Shown here: piece by piece, positions 10,526 through 20,989 of the stretch
Numbering within the stretch: position 1 is the first letter of the stretch
How the letters are laid out: every line of letters starts with the position of its first letter
Assembly (NCBI GenBank): GCA_022606425.2
Contig: JAHDVF020000086.1
Span: 134,501-198,500, forward strand
From: Lepidostoma basale
Taxonomy: Eukaryota > Arthropoda > Insecta > Trichoptera > Lepidostomatidae
DNA length: 64,000 bases
Direction: 5' to 3'
The notes under the pieces: model-generated
The model's input: the letters and a program-made list of their open reading frames with translations, nothing else
Database searches by the model: none
What the model was told of the DNA's origin: nothing
Made by a program: the position numbers and the translations under genes

Positions 10526-10848
10526 ACCCCAATCTTACTCCACGGTGTCCCCCTTGTGACCACGACCAGCTTCTGCTACCTCGGTAGTATGATAGCAGGC
10601 TCGGGAGTTATGGAGGAAGATGTAGCCAGCAGACTCACAAAGGCAAGGAGCTTTCGCTCTGCTTTGCCCTGTATGGCGTTCCAGTATCATTTCGAAAAAG
10701 CTCAAGCTTTAAATATTTAGCAGTAGCGTTAAAAGCGTACTGCTTTACGGATGTGAGACTTGGAAATCTACCGCGGACGTAATTGGAAAACTCCAGGTGT
10801 TTGTAAATAGGTGCCTTCGCTCAATAGATGTTGATGATGACTTCATTG
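10526..10848 (+). mobile_element. RTE-like LINE fragment (RT C-terminal part)
   Basis: Reads TTSFCYLGSMIAGSGVMEED and ASRLTKARSFRSALP, then, shifted in frame, LLYGCETWKSTADVIGKLQV and NRCLRSID. This is a standard post-palm block of RTE-like LINEs. A frameshift near 10700 makes it inactive. Confidence 0.75.
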
Positions 10849-10859
10849 GGATTCATCGT

Positions 10860-11540
10860 CCGGACCGGAAGAGTTTTCAGAGATTCTAATGTGCCCAGAG
10901 TCCTATACAACGCGTTGGTTCGGAGCAGACTCGAAGGTGGTTCTGTGATATGGAGTCCTCACGAGGCGAGATATTCCGTTATGCTGGAGAGGGTTCAGAA
11001 AAAAAATCTGAGGTATCTCTACATGAGGGAGTATGGAAGTTATCTATGATTCAATCCCGCGACATTTCATTTGGGAATGCTCGGAACCAATTCTCTATAG
11101 CTTCAAAGAGATGGACATCTAATAACCCATTTCTTTTGATTAATCAGGGAATACTTCGAGAACTCGGCCGTACTGGAGGATGTTGGTCTTTTTGTCCCCG
11201 ATAGATATCTCCGACAGCGACAGCGCAGATTGTTTTACCTACCAGGCGCCAGAACCAATCTGCCTATGGTGACATCGGTGGGAAGAGCAATTAGTCTGCT
11301 GAACGCGGTCTCCTCGGAGATCGACGACTTTCATATCCGTGAAGGCACATTCAGGGGACAAATACTCTTGACTTTAGAAAGTATCTTGTCTTCCTAATGT
11401 CGAACCGTCACTAATGCGTTCCTGGTATTATGTTGTTTGTACGAGTATATAATATTTGACCTGTACTCAATAGATGCCTTAAACATTTATGCTGTTTGTA
11501 ATGTCTTTTGAGTAAATAAACTGATTTGATTTGATTTGAA
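10860..11540 (+). mobile_element. LINE-B copy with (TTTGA)n tail
   Basis: A 5'-truncated copy of a second LINE family (CR1/Jockey-like by eye). It reads VLYNALVRSRLEGGSVIWSP and MLERVQKKNLRYLYMREYGS. The remaining C-terminus is spread over shifted frames and the 3' end is TTTGA repeats (about 11522-11540). An extra CGAGTA-type segment lies at 11449-11458 in the 3' UTR. Confidence 0.8.
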
Positions 11541-11806
11541 TATTCAAGATCTATTGGCCCCAAACAGTGTTAAATGCCGTTCTCTGGACTATGGCAGGCG
11601 AAAAGCCAGTCTTAAAGAATTTATATATTTTTTTATATTTCGATCTTGTCTAATCTATTTGTTGTATTTTTGTTGCAGGTAAGATGTCGTTTGCTGAACC
11701 ATTAAACTTCTTTCTTACCATAAAATACTATCAAGAATATCTTCTCTCTATGGGTAAGTAGAATTTTATAAAGAGCGATGATTTCCGCATAACTCGTTCT
11801 TCTGAC
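11541..11806. other. No gene seen
   Basis: Short unassigned stretch. Near 11735-11760 there is a GGTAAGTA that looks like a splice donor, but no exon can be supported. Confidence 0.35.
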
Positions 11807-11850
11807 CAGTGGTTTCTAAACTTGTTTGTCCCGTGGAAGCCCGACTTCTT
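11807..11850 (+). mobile_element. hAT-type transposon end
   Basis: Begins CAGTGGTTTCTAAACTTG and continues with a CCGTGG stretch, matching the usual hAT terminus. Only the first few tens of bases are recognisable before a LINE-F fragment. Confidence 0.5.
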
Positions 11851-12140
11851 ATTCTGCTTTATTTAGGACTGTGTCCTGTTATTTCTCGGAGCCTGTTCCT
11901 GGGACGCAGATGTCTAACTGTCTCGCCATCTTTTAGGTGGTCTTTCTGCAGGTCGATTTTCTGTTGGTACTTTATTTGCGGCTATATTTATCACTCTTTC
12001 AGAACATGCTCTTTCCACATGATCTCTCCAGTAGCGTCTTCTCAGTCTTCCCCATCGCACGACATCTTCCACATTGCAAATCTTTCTTATTTCAGAATTT
12101 CTTGTTCTGTCTCGGAAAAATATATAAGGGTTTGAACTAG
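11850..12140 (-). mobile_element. LINE-F C-terminal fragment
   Basis: The minus strand, across frameshifts, shows the RRRYWRDHVER, NRPAERPPKRW-like blocks also seen at 44157-44400 (-). Open frames on the plus strand here are shadows. Confidence 0.55.
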
Positions 12141-12192
12141 AACTCCATTTTGAACGGACAGAATAATGTAACTGATCCTTGCATTATTATTA

Positions 12193-12497
12193 CAGTAGAG
12201 TCTCGGTTATCCGACCTTTCGAGTTATCCGACCTACCGGGGTAATGCCCCTTTCCTTTACCCCACTGCACGCATTATCTTCGCGCGCCAGGCGACAGTCT
12301 TCAGTGCTTACGTAGCTCTTTCGCTGAGAGGACGTGTTGCGCATTGTTTCCTTGTTTCGTTTCTGCCGTTTTGTTAGACTGTTAGTTGTGTTTTGATGTT
12401 TAAGTTCGTTACATTCAGTTATGTTACATGTACATATTTGAAAAGTTTTTTAGAGTAATAACGTTTTTATTAACCAAGGTGCGACCGAGACTCTCTG
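12193..12497. mobile_element. pogo/Tigger-like MITE
   Basis: Left end CAGTAGAGTCTCGGTTATCC preceded by TA; right end, read inward on the minus strand, CAGAGAGTCTCGGTCGC. These terminal repeats match the pogo/Tigger group of Tc1-mariner transposons, which insert at TA. The right TA is not conserved (TC follows). At about 305 bp it has no transposase and is non-autonomous. Confidence 0.6.
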
Positions 12498-12788
12498 TCG
12501 ACTCCACTCTGCCGTATATTCTAACAGCATCATTTTTCGTCCGTTCGAATGGGCCATTTCTCCATACAAAAGGTTGGCATAAATAAACGTGTCAGACTGT
12601 ACTCGCGTACAGTGGGCGCGGATTTATTTCATCTGCACGTGACTCTTAGGACGATGACGATACGAATGATAATTCGTTTATTTATTCCATTTGCTTTCTA
12701 GAGGTACACGAAATGAGAAAGCGCAAATATTCAAATATATTATTTTTTGTACTTTGGGAATTAGAAAAACATTGTTTAAACCACTTTT
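12498..12788. other. Unassigned; right part is an arm of a foldback element
   Basis: About 12745-12788 (TTTGGGAAT ... TTGTTTAAACCACTTTTT) is the reverse complement of about 13597-13643, so it is the left arm of a foldback element now split by the TTAA-flanked MITE. The rest is not recognised. Confidence 0.5.
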
Positions 12789-13292
12789 TTAACCTTTCCC
12801 TTACGGTGCTAAAAAAACGTGCGTTCCGGTGTAGGGTAGTCAGTACGCGTTAAAAAATTAGCGATTTTAAATCGGAAAAATAGGAACATTCATAGCTAAT
12901 CTCCTTATAAATTTATAATTGAAGTCAAAAATTATAATGATTCAGATTTGATTGCTAAAAACATTAAAAAAAACATCTGACAATCACGGAACGGGCATAG
13001 ACCCGCTCTGGTTGCAAGCCCGAAAGCGACTGCCGCCGGCGCGGCGGGCCGGCGAGAGTGAGAACATTGAGCTAGAACATATGCAAGAGAGATGCGAATA
13101 TAGTGTCGCGTACTCAGCGCTACGAATTTTGTTTCCGATGTTTACAAAATACCTCCGATGTACCCGATGAATTCCGATTATTATTAATATTATTTTTTTA
13201 ATCAATGCGATTTTTTAATCAACTAACCTTGTATTTATTAAATGTATAGATATATAGATGGTTATTAGAAGCAACGTGTAGAAGATACCCTA
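12789..13292 (+). mobile_element. piggyBac-type MITE (copy 1)
   Basis: Begins TTAA then CCTTTCCCTTACGG and matches, inverted, the element at 58150-58695, which is flanked by TTAA on both sides. It includes a G+C-rich segment (13030-13060). The right TTAA end is missing in this copy. TTAA targets with CCCT-type inverted ends are typical of piggyBac. No transposase. Confidence 0.65.
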
Positions 13293-13541
13293 AGACTTAT
13301 AAAAAACGAATTTAAAATTCGATACAAAAATTCAAATTTAAAAATTAAGTTGGGTTATTTGTTATAAGTAGGTACTAACAATTATTTTTTAACAGTAAAA
13401 TAATAAATAACATTAAATAATAATAATACATGATAATCATTTAGAAAAAGCATACATTTGAAAAGATATAATTTATATAGAAATTAATAAATGATTAATT
13501 TGCATGTGATTGGGAATGGGAGCTTGGGAGATTAAATGTAG
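13293..13541. other. No gene seen
   Basis: Very A+T-rich sequence between the MITE and the foldback arm with a hammerhead-like motif. Confidence 0.4.
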
Positions 13542-13573
13542 CAGATGAGATGGGGTATTCTCCGAAACATGTC
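13542..13573 (+). ncRNA. Hammerhead-like motif, degenerate
   Basis: CAGATGA (core with U4 changed to A), stem II GGGG/CUCC with loop UAUU, GAAAC, loop AT, GTC at 13571-13573. It lies just before the right arm (13597-13643) of the foldback element. The changed core base predicts weak or no activity. Confidence 0.4.
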
Positions 13574-13679
13574 GTGTATTTCAATATTTTTTTATTAAAA
13601 AGTGGTTTAAACAATGTTTTTTTTTATTCCCAAAGTAGATTACTATGGAATTCCACAGTGCTGATGCCTTAACTCTCAA

Positions 13680-13858
13680 TAATTGGAAAGTATTTTGTCT
13701 TCCTAATGTCGAACCATCACTAATGCGTTCCTGGTATTATGTTGTATGTTTATAATATTTTACCTGTAATCAAATGATGCCTTAAACATTTATGCTGTTT
13801 GTAATGTCTTTTAAGTAAATAAACTGATTTGATTTGATTTGATTTGATTTGATTTGAA
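13680..13858 (+). mobile_element. LINE-B 3' end, long (TTTGA)n tail
   Basis: Only the last ~140 bp of LINE-B, ending in about seven TTTGA units (13822-13858). A severely 5'-truncated insertion. Confidence 0.8.
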
Positions 13859-14160
13859 TAAGTTAGTTATTTTTTGTACTAAAGAAGGCAAAGGATATCC
13901 TCATGGACGAATAAAGGACTGATCGTTGGCCTGCCTGCCACACACCCCCCTCCAAGTGCTTTATTTCTACAACCTTTCGGGGTTCTATCGTTGCAGCCTA
14001 ATCATTGAAGTAGACGTTCAAGAATTGATTTAGAGTGATTCAATTTCATAACTAATTAACTTAAACCATCACTCCGTCACCCGAAAAGATAGGCAGAAAG
14101 AATAGACCACCATACTGTTCTTCCCTGATATACTTCTCTCGCTTTATCGTCGATTAATAA
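13859..14160. other. Unassigned, with a LINE-A 3' fragment on the minus strand
   Basis: Mostly unassigned. About 14050-14145 (-) is a LINE-A 3' end (degenerate tail, YPFG region, QGRTVWWSILSAYLFG-like frame). Confidence 0.5.
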
Positions 14161-14285
14161 TCTGGGGGAAAGAGGAAGCAAGGCAGACCTAGAACCACCT
14201 GGAGAAGAGCCCTGCAGGACGAGGTTAAAGCAGCAGACCTTACTTGAGATTATGTTAGACATCAGTCATGCGATAGAATCGGATG
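14158..14285 (+). mobile_element. LINE-E 3' fragment
   Basis: Same block as 10283-10525 but on the plus strand: GERGSKADLEPPGEEPC in one frame and the RGRPRTTWRRALQ-like sequence in another, then LKQQTLLEIMLD. Confidence 0.55.
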
Positions 14286-14377
14286 AGAACTTGTTCCAAG
14301 TGGCACAGAACAGAGATGTTTTTGCTGTATTTAATTGGGATATAATCTTGGTATAATTTACGAAAGTACGACATTTC

Positions 14378-14930
14378 GTGCTCAAATCGAGAAGGTATGT
14401 GACGGTTAGGATTTTCAGATACACCCGGGACCTAAAAACTCTATATAAGACCTTAGTCAGAAGTAGGCTCGAGGGAGGTGCCGTGATATGGAATCCACAT
14501 AAGTCTCAGTATTCTCTCATGTTGGAGAGGATTCAAAAGAAATTCTTGAGAGCCCTCTACACAAGAGAGTATGGGGTTATATCCTTGGCTCTATCCAACA
14601 GCATTTCTCTTGGATATGCTGGGGTATAACTCCCTTGAACTGAGGAGGGAATGGATTAATGGCAACGCACTTTTTAAAGCTGATTCGGGGCTCTATTTAA
14701 AACCCCTATGTTCTGAAGCAAATAGATCTTTTTGTTCCTGATAATTACCTGCGACGACGTAAATTTTTCTTTGCTCCGTTACGCAGAACCAACTTGCTTT
14801 TAGTGGTGCCAGTAGGAAAAGCAATTCGGACGTTGAATCTAATCGTCTCGGATTAAAACATTTTCAGTGTCAGTGAGGCAGTGTTCATAAAAAATATATT
14901 ACAAATTCTGGAAAGAGTACTGCCTCACAG
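14378..14930 (+). mobile_element. LINE-B copy, 5' and 3' truncated
   Basis: Reads RDLKTLYKTLVRSRLEGGAV and LERIQKKFLRALYTREYG, then across frameshifts the PDNYLRRRKFF...RTNLLLVV region. It ends before the TTTGA tail. Confidence 0.8.
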
Positions 14931-15077
14931 ACGTCGACATATTTGGGTCTCTTCTGATATGTATGATTTTTTGGTTTCATGTCGTTGTTTTATCTTTGTT
15001 ACACCGTTTTGTGTCCAAATGAGTCGCCTCAATGTTTTTCGTTTGTTATGTCTCATTTGTGTATTAACTGACAAAAC

Positions 15078-15530
15078 TTACGAACCATCACGCCATTTCC
15101 CCGAAAAGGTAGGCAGAGAGGATGGATCTGTCCTGGCATACCTCTCAGGCTTCCTCTACATTTATACATCGTACCATGCACGCACGTCGATTATTCCGAC
15201 TTCGAATTGGTCATGCCATGTTTTCCTCGGTCGTCTTTGGCGTTTTCTTCTACAGACGCTGCTTGTGTACAACGTTTTAACCATTCTACTCTCATCCATT
15301 CGTTCCATATGTCCAAACCATCTCAGGGATCTTATTTTAATTTTATCCATGATGCAGTCATCTGCCTTACATTTTTTTTCTTATTTCATGGTTCGGTATT
15401 CTATCATACAACGTTTCCCCGCAAATTGTTTTTAGTGATCTCATTTCTAAGGCGTTTATCTTGCTTTCATCCTTATTTTTCCAGCTCCAAGCTTCACTTC
15501 CGTACATGAGGGTTGGCACAAGGTCTCATC
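15078..15530 (-). mobile_element. LINE-A2 copy (divergent LINE-A subfamily)
   Basis: The minus strand reads KIRSLRWFGHMERMDESRMV, RKRQRRPRKTWHDQFE and VRAWYDV, i.e. the LINE-A C-terminus with a different linker (TLYTSSVCRRKRQRRPRK). Relatives are at 25236-25720, 36890-37545, 46085-46285 and 54605-54965, all minus strand. A 184-codon plus-strand open frame over it is antisense and not a gene. Confidence 0.8.
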
Positions 15531-15800
15531 ATTTTGGGTATTTTATTTTCATTAATACAAATTACGGAAAAGCGGGGTGGCAATCACTCGGCGACTTTTT
15601 CCTCTCTACAAAGGCGTATAAAATAAGTTAATTACAATCTTTGGATTCAATTGTATGGAAGGCAATTTGATAAATAAACACAAAATACAAGGATGAACAT
15701 TGCTTCAGAGACAGGCACCGTTCATAGATACTCAAAGCCAAATAGAATACATACTTATTTGATCCCACCCACTTCTTCTCTTCTAGCCTATTTATTTGGG
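15531..15800. other. No gene seen
   Basis: No recognised family. Confidence 0.35.
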
Positions 15801-15802
15801 GT

Positions 15803-16378
15803 CGAATCTCCTAGGCGAGATATTTCGTTATGCTGGAGAGAGTTCAGAAAAAATTTCTGAGATATCTCTACATGAGGGAGTATGGTAGTTATCCGTGGCT
15901 CTATCCTACAGCATTTTTTTTAGGAATGCTCGGAACCAATTCTTTACAGTTTCGAAGAGATGGGCATCTCATAACCCTTTTTTTTTTAATTAATCAGGGG
16001 ATATTTCGAGAACTCGGCCGTGCTAGAGGGTGTTGGTCTTTTTGTCCCTGATAAATTTCTCCGACAGCGACAGCACATTGTTTTACCAACCGGCCATCAG
16101 AACCAATCTGTCTCTGGTGACACCGGTGGGAAAAGCAATTTGTCTGCTGAACGCGGTCTCCTCGGAGACCGACGTCTTTTATATAAGTGAAGGTACGTTC
16201 AGGGCACAAATACTCTTGACTTTAGAAAGTATGTTGTCTTCCTAATGTCGAACCATCTCTAATGCGTTCCTGGTACTTTGTTGTATTTTTATAATATTTT
16301 ACCTGTACTTAATAGATGCCTTAAACATGTTCCTGTTTGTAATGTCTTTTGAGTTAATAAACTGATTTGATTTGATAG
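15803..16378 (+). mobile_element. LINE-B copy
   Basis: Starts inside the SPHEARYSVMLERVQKKF block (MLERVQKKFLRYLYMREYGS at 15830). It continues with shifted frames for LGMLGTNSLQFRRD, INFSDSDST and VGKAICLLNAVSSETDVFYI, then the 3' UTR and one TTTGA unit. Confidence 0.8.
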
Positions 16379-16424
16379 TAGGAGAGCACCACGATTCTAT
16401 ATTTGTACTGTTCATATTACCATC

Positions 16425-16548
16425 TTGTTATCGATCTGCAGCAATTCAGTAGATAGCAACGTTCGTTATCCCCACAACGAAGGCATCTCTGTTCTGCATC
16501 ACTTGGAACGGATTTTGAACTGCCTTCTAACAACTACCCGACGTCTCT
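16425..16548 (-). mobile_element. LINE-D 3' end fragment
   Basis: Short minus-strand piece of the QNLFQVAQDRDAFVV-like end of LINE-D. Confidence 0.5.
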
Positions 16549-16559
16549 CTATTTAACAA

Positions 16560-16895
16560 TTAATATCAGCCGAAGTGTGTTCTGTGTATGGTCTTGAAAC
16601 TGTAAAATTGTCCAAACAAAGTGCCGAGAAACTACGAGTGACCCAAAGAGCCATGGAAAGAGCCATGTTGGGAACAAGCCAAAGAGACAGAGTCAGAAAC
16701 GATACGGTGAGAGAAAAAACAAAGGTCACTGACATCATCCACCGGATGGCGACTTTAAAATGGCAATAGGCAGGTCACGTAGCCAGAAGCTTAGATGAAA
16801 AATGTACAAGAAGACTGCTGTCTTGGAAACTGTAGACGGCAAAGAGAAGTGCAGGGCGACCGTAACTACGGTGGAAGGATGATCTGAACAGACAA
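16560..16895 (+). mobile_element. LINE-C fragment, left arm of an inverted pair
   Basis: Reads GLETVKLSKQSAEKLRVTQR, ERAMLGTSQRDRVRNDTV and TDIIHRMATLKWQ, followed by the degraded GRPQLRWKDDLNR region. The right neighbour (16895-17156) is the same segment inverted. Confidence 0.8.
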
Positions 16896-17156
16896 GACAC
16901 ATTTTTCATCTGAGCTTTTGGCTACGTGACCTGCCCATTGCCATTTTAGAGTCACCACCCGGTGGATGATGTAAGTGACCTTTGTTTTATCTCTCACTGT
17001 ATCGTTTCTGACTCTGTCCCTTAGGCTTATTCCTAACATGGCTCTTTCCATGGCTCTTTGATTCACTCGTAGTTTCACGGCACTTCGTTTGGACAATGTT
17101 TTAGTTTCAAAACCATAAGTACCAACTGGCAGAACACAAGATTTATAATTTTTCAT
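16895..17156 (-). mobile_element. LINE-C fragment, right arm of an inverted pair
   Basis: The minus strand reads CVLPVGTYGFETKTLSKRSA, RAMERAMLGISLRDRVRN and VVTLKWQWAGHVAKSSDEK. It is the mirror image of 16560-16800 and could form a ~230-bp arm hairpin if transcribed. Confidence 0.8.
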
Positions 17157-17645
17157 TCAGGCTTTATAAGCTCGTGGATCTTCAAATCTGCATTTTTTTA
17201 TAGAGATATTGAATTTATAAGAATTGTGCAAAAGGGTTGTGTTGCTAAATCAGCTATACAACAAAATAGGGGAGGGATAAGTCCACAAGAATAAAATCTT
17301 CTATCGTATCGCTCACGTAACAATACATTTCGGTAGCCCTTGTTTCATGAATATTAAAATTCAAAAACATTCCTCTAGAATTGTAAGCTTGTAATTTAAT
17401 TCGAATCGAATTTTACATTCCAAATTCAAATGTTCAACAATGCTAAAGGAAAACTCTTGTCATTTTCAGGAAAAAAAAAAAAAAAAAAAACATTTTCTGG
17501 ACTTCCTTTGTGCTTTATAACAATAGAGAAATAAATTTTTGTATTAAGAATTAAACAACTAAAAATAACGACATTTTTTCGTACATGTATCAGGAGAACA
17601 AAATAATTTAATTATATCCTGCCGCAATTACAAAAAATGGATCCT
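17157..17645. other. No gene seen
   Basis: A+T-rich; a 20-base A run lies at about 17470-17489. Confidence 0.4.
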
Positions 17646-17647
17646 CC

Positions 17648-18030
17648 ACACACATAAATAACTAACTAACCATTACGCCATCTCCCCGGAGTGGTCTTTT
17701 TTTTCTTCTTCTTCTTCAGCCATCTCTCCACTGCTGGAAATAGGCCTCCTCCATTTTCTTCCACTGAACTCTATCTTGGGCTTTTCTTTGCCACATTTTA
17801 CCGGCAATTTATGGATAATGTCTAATCTTCTCTAATCTTTTTTGGGGTCGGTCCACTCCTCTTTTTCTATCGCATGGTCTCCATTTGAGGACTCTGGGTG
17901 CCCATCGCTCTGTTCCCTGTCTGCGACAAGGTCAATTATGTGTATGACTTTTGTTCGGCGTCTTATTTCTTCATTTATTATTTTGTCTTTTAGACATACG
18001 CCTAACATTTATCTTTCCATGGACCTTAGC
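17648..18030 (-). mobile_element. LINE-A tail plus LINE-C-like 3' fragment
   Basis: 17648-17695 is a LINE-A tail stub. From about 17700 a different LINE runs on the minus strand: RSMERKMLGVCLKDKIINE, RRRTKVIHIIDLV, and an EENGGGLFPAVERWLKKKK end. That end is the VEEAYIQ-type terminus seen at 8230-8290, with a (GAA)n tail at 17703-17720. Confidence 0.65.
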
Positions 18031-18034
18031 ACAC

Positions 18035-18455
18035 ATTTTAGTTTTTCAAATCAATTTATTTTCTCAAAAGATATTACAAACAAGAATTTTAGTTTAAGGC
18101 ATCCATTGAGTACAGGTAAAACATAATAAATATATAATACCAGGAACGCATGAGAGATGGTTCGAGATTAGGAATACAAGATATTCTCCAAAGTCAAGAG
18201 TATTTGTCTTCTGAACGTACTTTCACGAATAAGAAAAACGTCGATCTCCGAAGCGATCATGTTCAGCAGTTTGATTGCTCTCCCCGCCGGCATCACTAGA
18301 GGCAGGTTGGTTCTGCATGTTGGGAGATAAAACAGTCTGTGCTGACGCTGTCGAAGACAACCATCTGGAACATAAAGATGGATAGCCTCCAAGATAACGG
18401 AGTTCTCAAAGAATCCCCTGATAAGTCTGAAGAAATGGGTAAGTGTGCACCCATC
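18035..18455 (-). mobile_element. LINE-B copy, conserved C-terminus
   Basis: The minus strand has a 97-codon open frame (18461-18168) reading IHLYVPDGCLRQRQHRLFYL, TCRTNLPLVMPAGRAIKLLN and RRQILLTLENILYS. It is then followed by the 3' UTR and a degenerate TTTGA end near 18040. The best view of the LINE-B C-terminus in this window. Confidence 0.82.
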
Positions 18456-18469
18456 ACCCATTTATGTAT

Positions 18470-18805
18470 GTACCGTATTGGCAGTTAGCCTAATGTTTTA
18501 CAGGCCATTGGTGATCACGGGGAGGATACATGTTTCATATACTTTTCTTTTCAGATTTATGGGTATGTCCTTATTCTTTAGTATGTGTTTCATCTTTCCA
18601 AAGGCTGCCCATCCTAATCCTATTCTCCTGGGGATCTCTGTTATCTGATTCTCCTTTCCTAGTGTGATCTTATGTCCAAGATATATGTATTCTTCAACAG
18701 CTTCTATGGGTTTTTTTTCATGGTGATGTTGCTGTTGGATGGGCTCATGATTTTGGTCTTATTCATCTCTAGACCGATCTTTAGGGAAGCGTCATGGAGT
18801 TTTTT
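18470..18805 (-). mobile_element. LINE-C RT C-terminal fragment
   Basis: The minus strand reads LEMNKTKIMS, YIYLGHKITLGKENQITEIP, RRIGLGWAAFGKM and VYETCILPVITNGL. These are the standard blocks after the RT palm in this LINE group. Confidence 0.75.
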
Positions 18806-18819
18806 TTATCATAGAGAGA

Positions 18820-19400
18820 ACCCCCAGAGAATACACGGAAATAATGGATCATCACATTGTTCTGTCCTGACATACTTCGTTCGTTTCCTCTACATTCATA
18901 CATCATGCCATGTATGCACGTCGATTTCTCCAACATCTCACGCGGCCTAAATTCGATATTTGATTTATTTGATCGTGCCACGTTTTTGACGATCTTCCTC
19001 TATTTATAGTTCCATTAACATCGTTATCACATATTTTTTTACTATTCTTTCTTCATTCATTCTTTCCATGTGTTCTTACCTAACCTAACCTAATTAATTT
19101 ACCATCACGTCGTCTCCCCGAAGGAGTATCCAGAAATAATGGACTACCACACTGTTCTTTCCTGACGTACTTCTCGCGATTCCTCAACATTCTTACATCG
19201 TGTCATGCACGCACGTCGATTTCTACGACTTCTCACGTGGCCAACATTCCATTTGATTTATTTGATCGTGCCACGTTTTCATCGATCTTCCTCTATTTCT
19301 AATTCTATTTACATCGTTAGCCCATACTTTTTTACCATTCATTCTTTATTCACACTTTCCATGTGTCCTAACCTAACATAACCAAACCTAACCTAACATA
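18820..19400 (-). repeat. Two truncated LINE-A units with CCTAA junctions
   Basis: Two minus-strand LINE-A 3' pieces (18820-19078 and 19094-19366) end at the same internal point, just after TTTCCATGTG, and are joined to the next unit by CCTAA-rich sequence: three CCTAA units at 19079-19093, two at 19367-19376 and two at 19386-19395. The shared breakpoint and spacing suggest tandem duplication, with telomere-like TTAGG units at the junctions. Confidence 0.65.
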
Positions 19401-19860
19401 CTAACAGATCTGATGGACTGCCACACTAAACATTCCTGACATACCTCTCTCGATTCCTCAACATTCCTACGTCATGTCTTGCACGCACGTCGATTTCTCT
19501 TGCGTCCAACATCCGATATTTGATTTATTTTAATCCGATATTTGATCCGATATTTGATTTATATTTCCTCAAGGTCCTCAATTTCTAGTTCCATTTACAT
19601 CGTTAACAAATACTTTTTTTACTATTCTTTCTTCATTCGTATTTTCATTATTTTTTTCGTAACACTTTTATTCACACCGCATTCACTTCTTATATTATAT
19701 AATATTTGCATTTGACACTATATCATATACAGATTTTCCAGATATTCGTCTAACAGATCTCATTTCTACTGCATTTATTCTACTTTCATTCTTTATTTGC
19801 CAGTTCCATGGTTCTCTTCCATACAGAAGGCTCGGTACAAGAACACCATTAGAATACCAC
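19401..19860 (-). mobile_element. LINE-A copy, decayed
   Basis: Third unit of the preceding row, extending further 5' (to the VLLPTLLYG-like region near 19830). Contains a short internal duplication of TTTGATTTATTT/ATCCGATA sequence near 19520-19560. No open frame left. Confidence 0.65.
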
Positions 19861-19894
19861 AGAAAAAAATATTCCGTATAAATTATATTTGATG

Positions 19895-20582
19895 ATAATA
19901 ATAACTAACTAACTAACTAACTAACCATCACGCCGTCTCCCCGAAGGGGTAGGCAGAAAGAATGGACTGCCACACCTTTCTTTCCTGACATATTTCTCTC
20001 GCTTCCTCAACATTCATACATCGTGTCATGCACGCGCGTCGATTTCTCTGACTCCTCACATGGCCGACATTCAATATTTGATTTATTTGATCGTGCCACG
20101 TTTTCCTCGGTCTTCCTCTATTTCTGGTTCCATTTACATCATTAACATATAATTTTTTTACCATTCTTTCTTCATTCATTCTTTCCATATGTCCAAACCA
20201 TCTTAATGATCCTTTCATTATTTTGTTCATGACACCATCATTCGCACCGCATTCACTTCTTATATTTTCATTCGACACTCTATCATACACAGAATATCCA
20301 CACATTCGTCTAAGAGATCTCATTTCTACTGCATTTATTCTACTTTCATCCTTCTTTTGCCAGTTCCATGCTTCGCTTCCATACATAAGGGTCGGTAGAA
20401 GAACACCATTGTGCACTGCCATTCTAGCTTTTTTGGATAGGTTTTTGTTTGCGATGACAACTTTAAGTGCACCATTCACTTTGTTGCCTGCCCCAACCCT
20501 TCTTTCAATATCCCTCTCCACTCTCCCATCTCTTGTAAACATACTAACTAAATACACAAACTCAACTACTTGCTCCAAGTTT
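19895..20582 (-). mobile_element. LINE-A, best-preserved C-terminal region
   Basis: Four to five TAAC units precede an uninterrupted 216-codon minus-strand frame (20578-19928). It reads EQVVEFVYLVSMFTRDGRVE, NKVNGALKVVIANKNLSKKA, NAVEMRSLRRMCGYSVYDRV, MKGSLRWFGHMERMNEERMV, GTRNRGRPRKTWHDQINQIL, RSQRNRRACMTRCMNVEEAR and VWQSILSAYPFGETA. This is the LINE portion after the RT palm; the catalytic YADD block and any endonuclease are cut off by 5' truncation. Little decay implies a recent insertion. The clade cannot be fixed by eye (RTE-like). Confidence 0.9.
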
Positions 20583-20589
20583 TCAATAA

Positions 20590-20989
20590 TAATTATTATT
20601 ATAATGCCATATTATATTATAATGCCATCTGTGCCAATATTTTTCCCCGAATATACTTTATTAAATTTAATTTAAAAAATATATATATACATTTCTTATA
20701 TTCCGGAATAAAAAAAAAACAAAAAAAAAGATTCATATCAATGTCTGTTGTACTGACAAAGGTATTGGTTATATTAAATCTTGCAGGTCGAATTAAGAGA
20801 GCTTTCTATCTCCACGAACCCGCCCTCTCGCCGAGATAAATGCGTTGGCAGAAGTGCTCGGATGCTGCAGATAAGATGCTGTGATTTGCTCTCATGAAGC
20901 GCGTGTTCTAAGCTTAAATTGAGTTTATGTAAGATGTACTCCCGCGAAATATACAGGATCACATTAAAACATTGAGATGAATTTTTTTA
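20590..20989. other. No gene seen
   Basis: A+T-rich start, then a unique-looking stretch (20740-20960). No motif recognised. Confidence 0.4.

Noticed and set aside
11735..11760. Splice donor (GGTAAGTA) of a host intron
   Set aside because: A single short match with no coding exon beside it.
14881..15435. 184-codon plus-strand open frame as a possible gene
   Set aside because: From about 15080 it is antisense to a LINE-A2 copy and the first part runs through a LINE-B 3' end. The residues (many Ser, Phe, His) are typical of shadow translation.
19079..19395. True telomere or interstitial telomeric array
   Set aside because: Only two or three CCTAA units in a row; far too short and located at LINE junctions.
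20223..20675. 150-codon plus-strand frame
   Set aside because: Antisense to the intact LINE-A C-terminal frame at 19928-20578.
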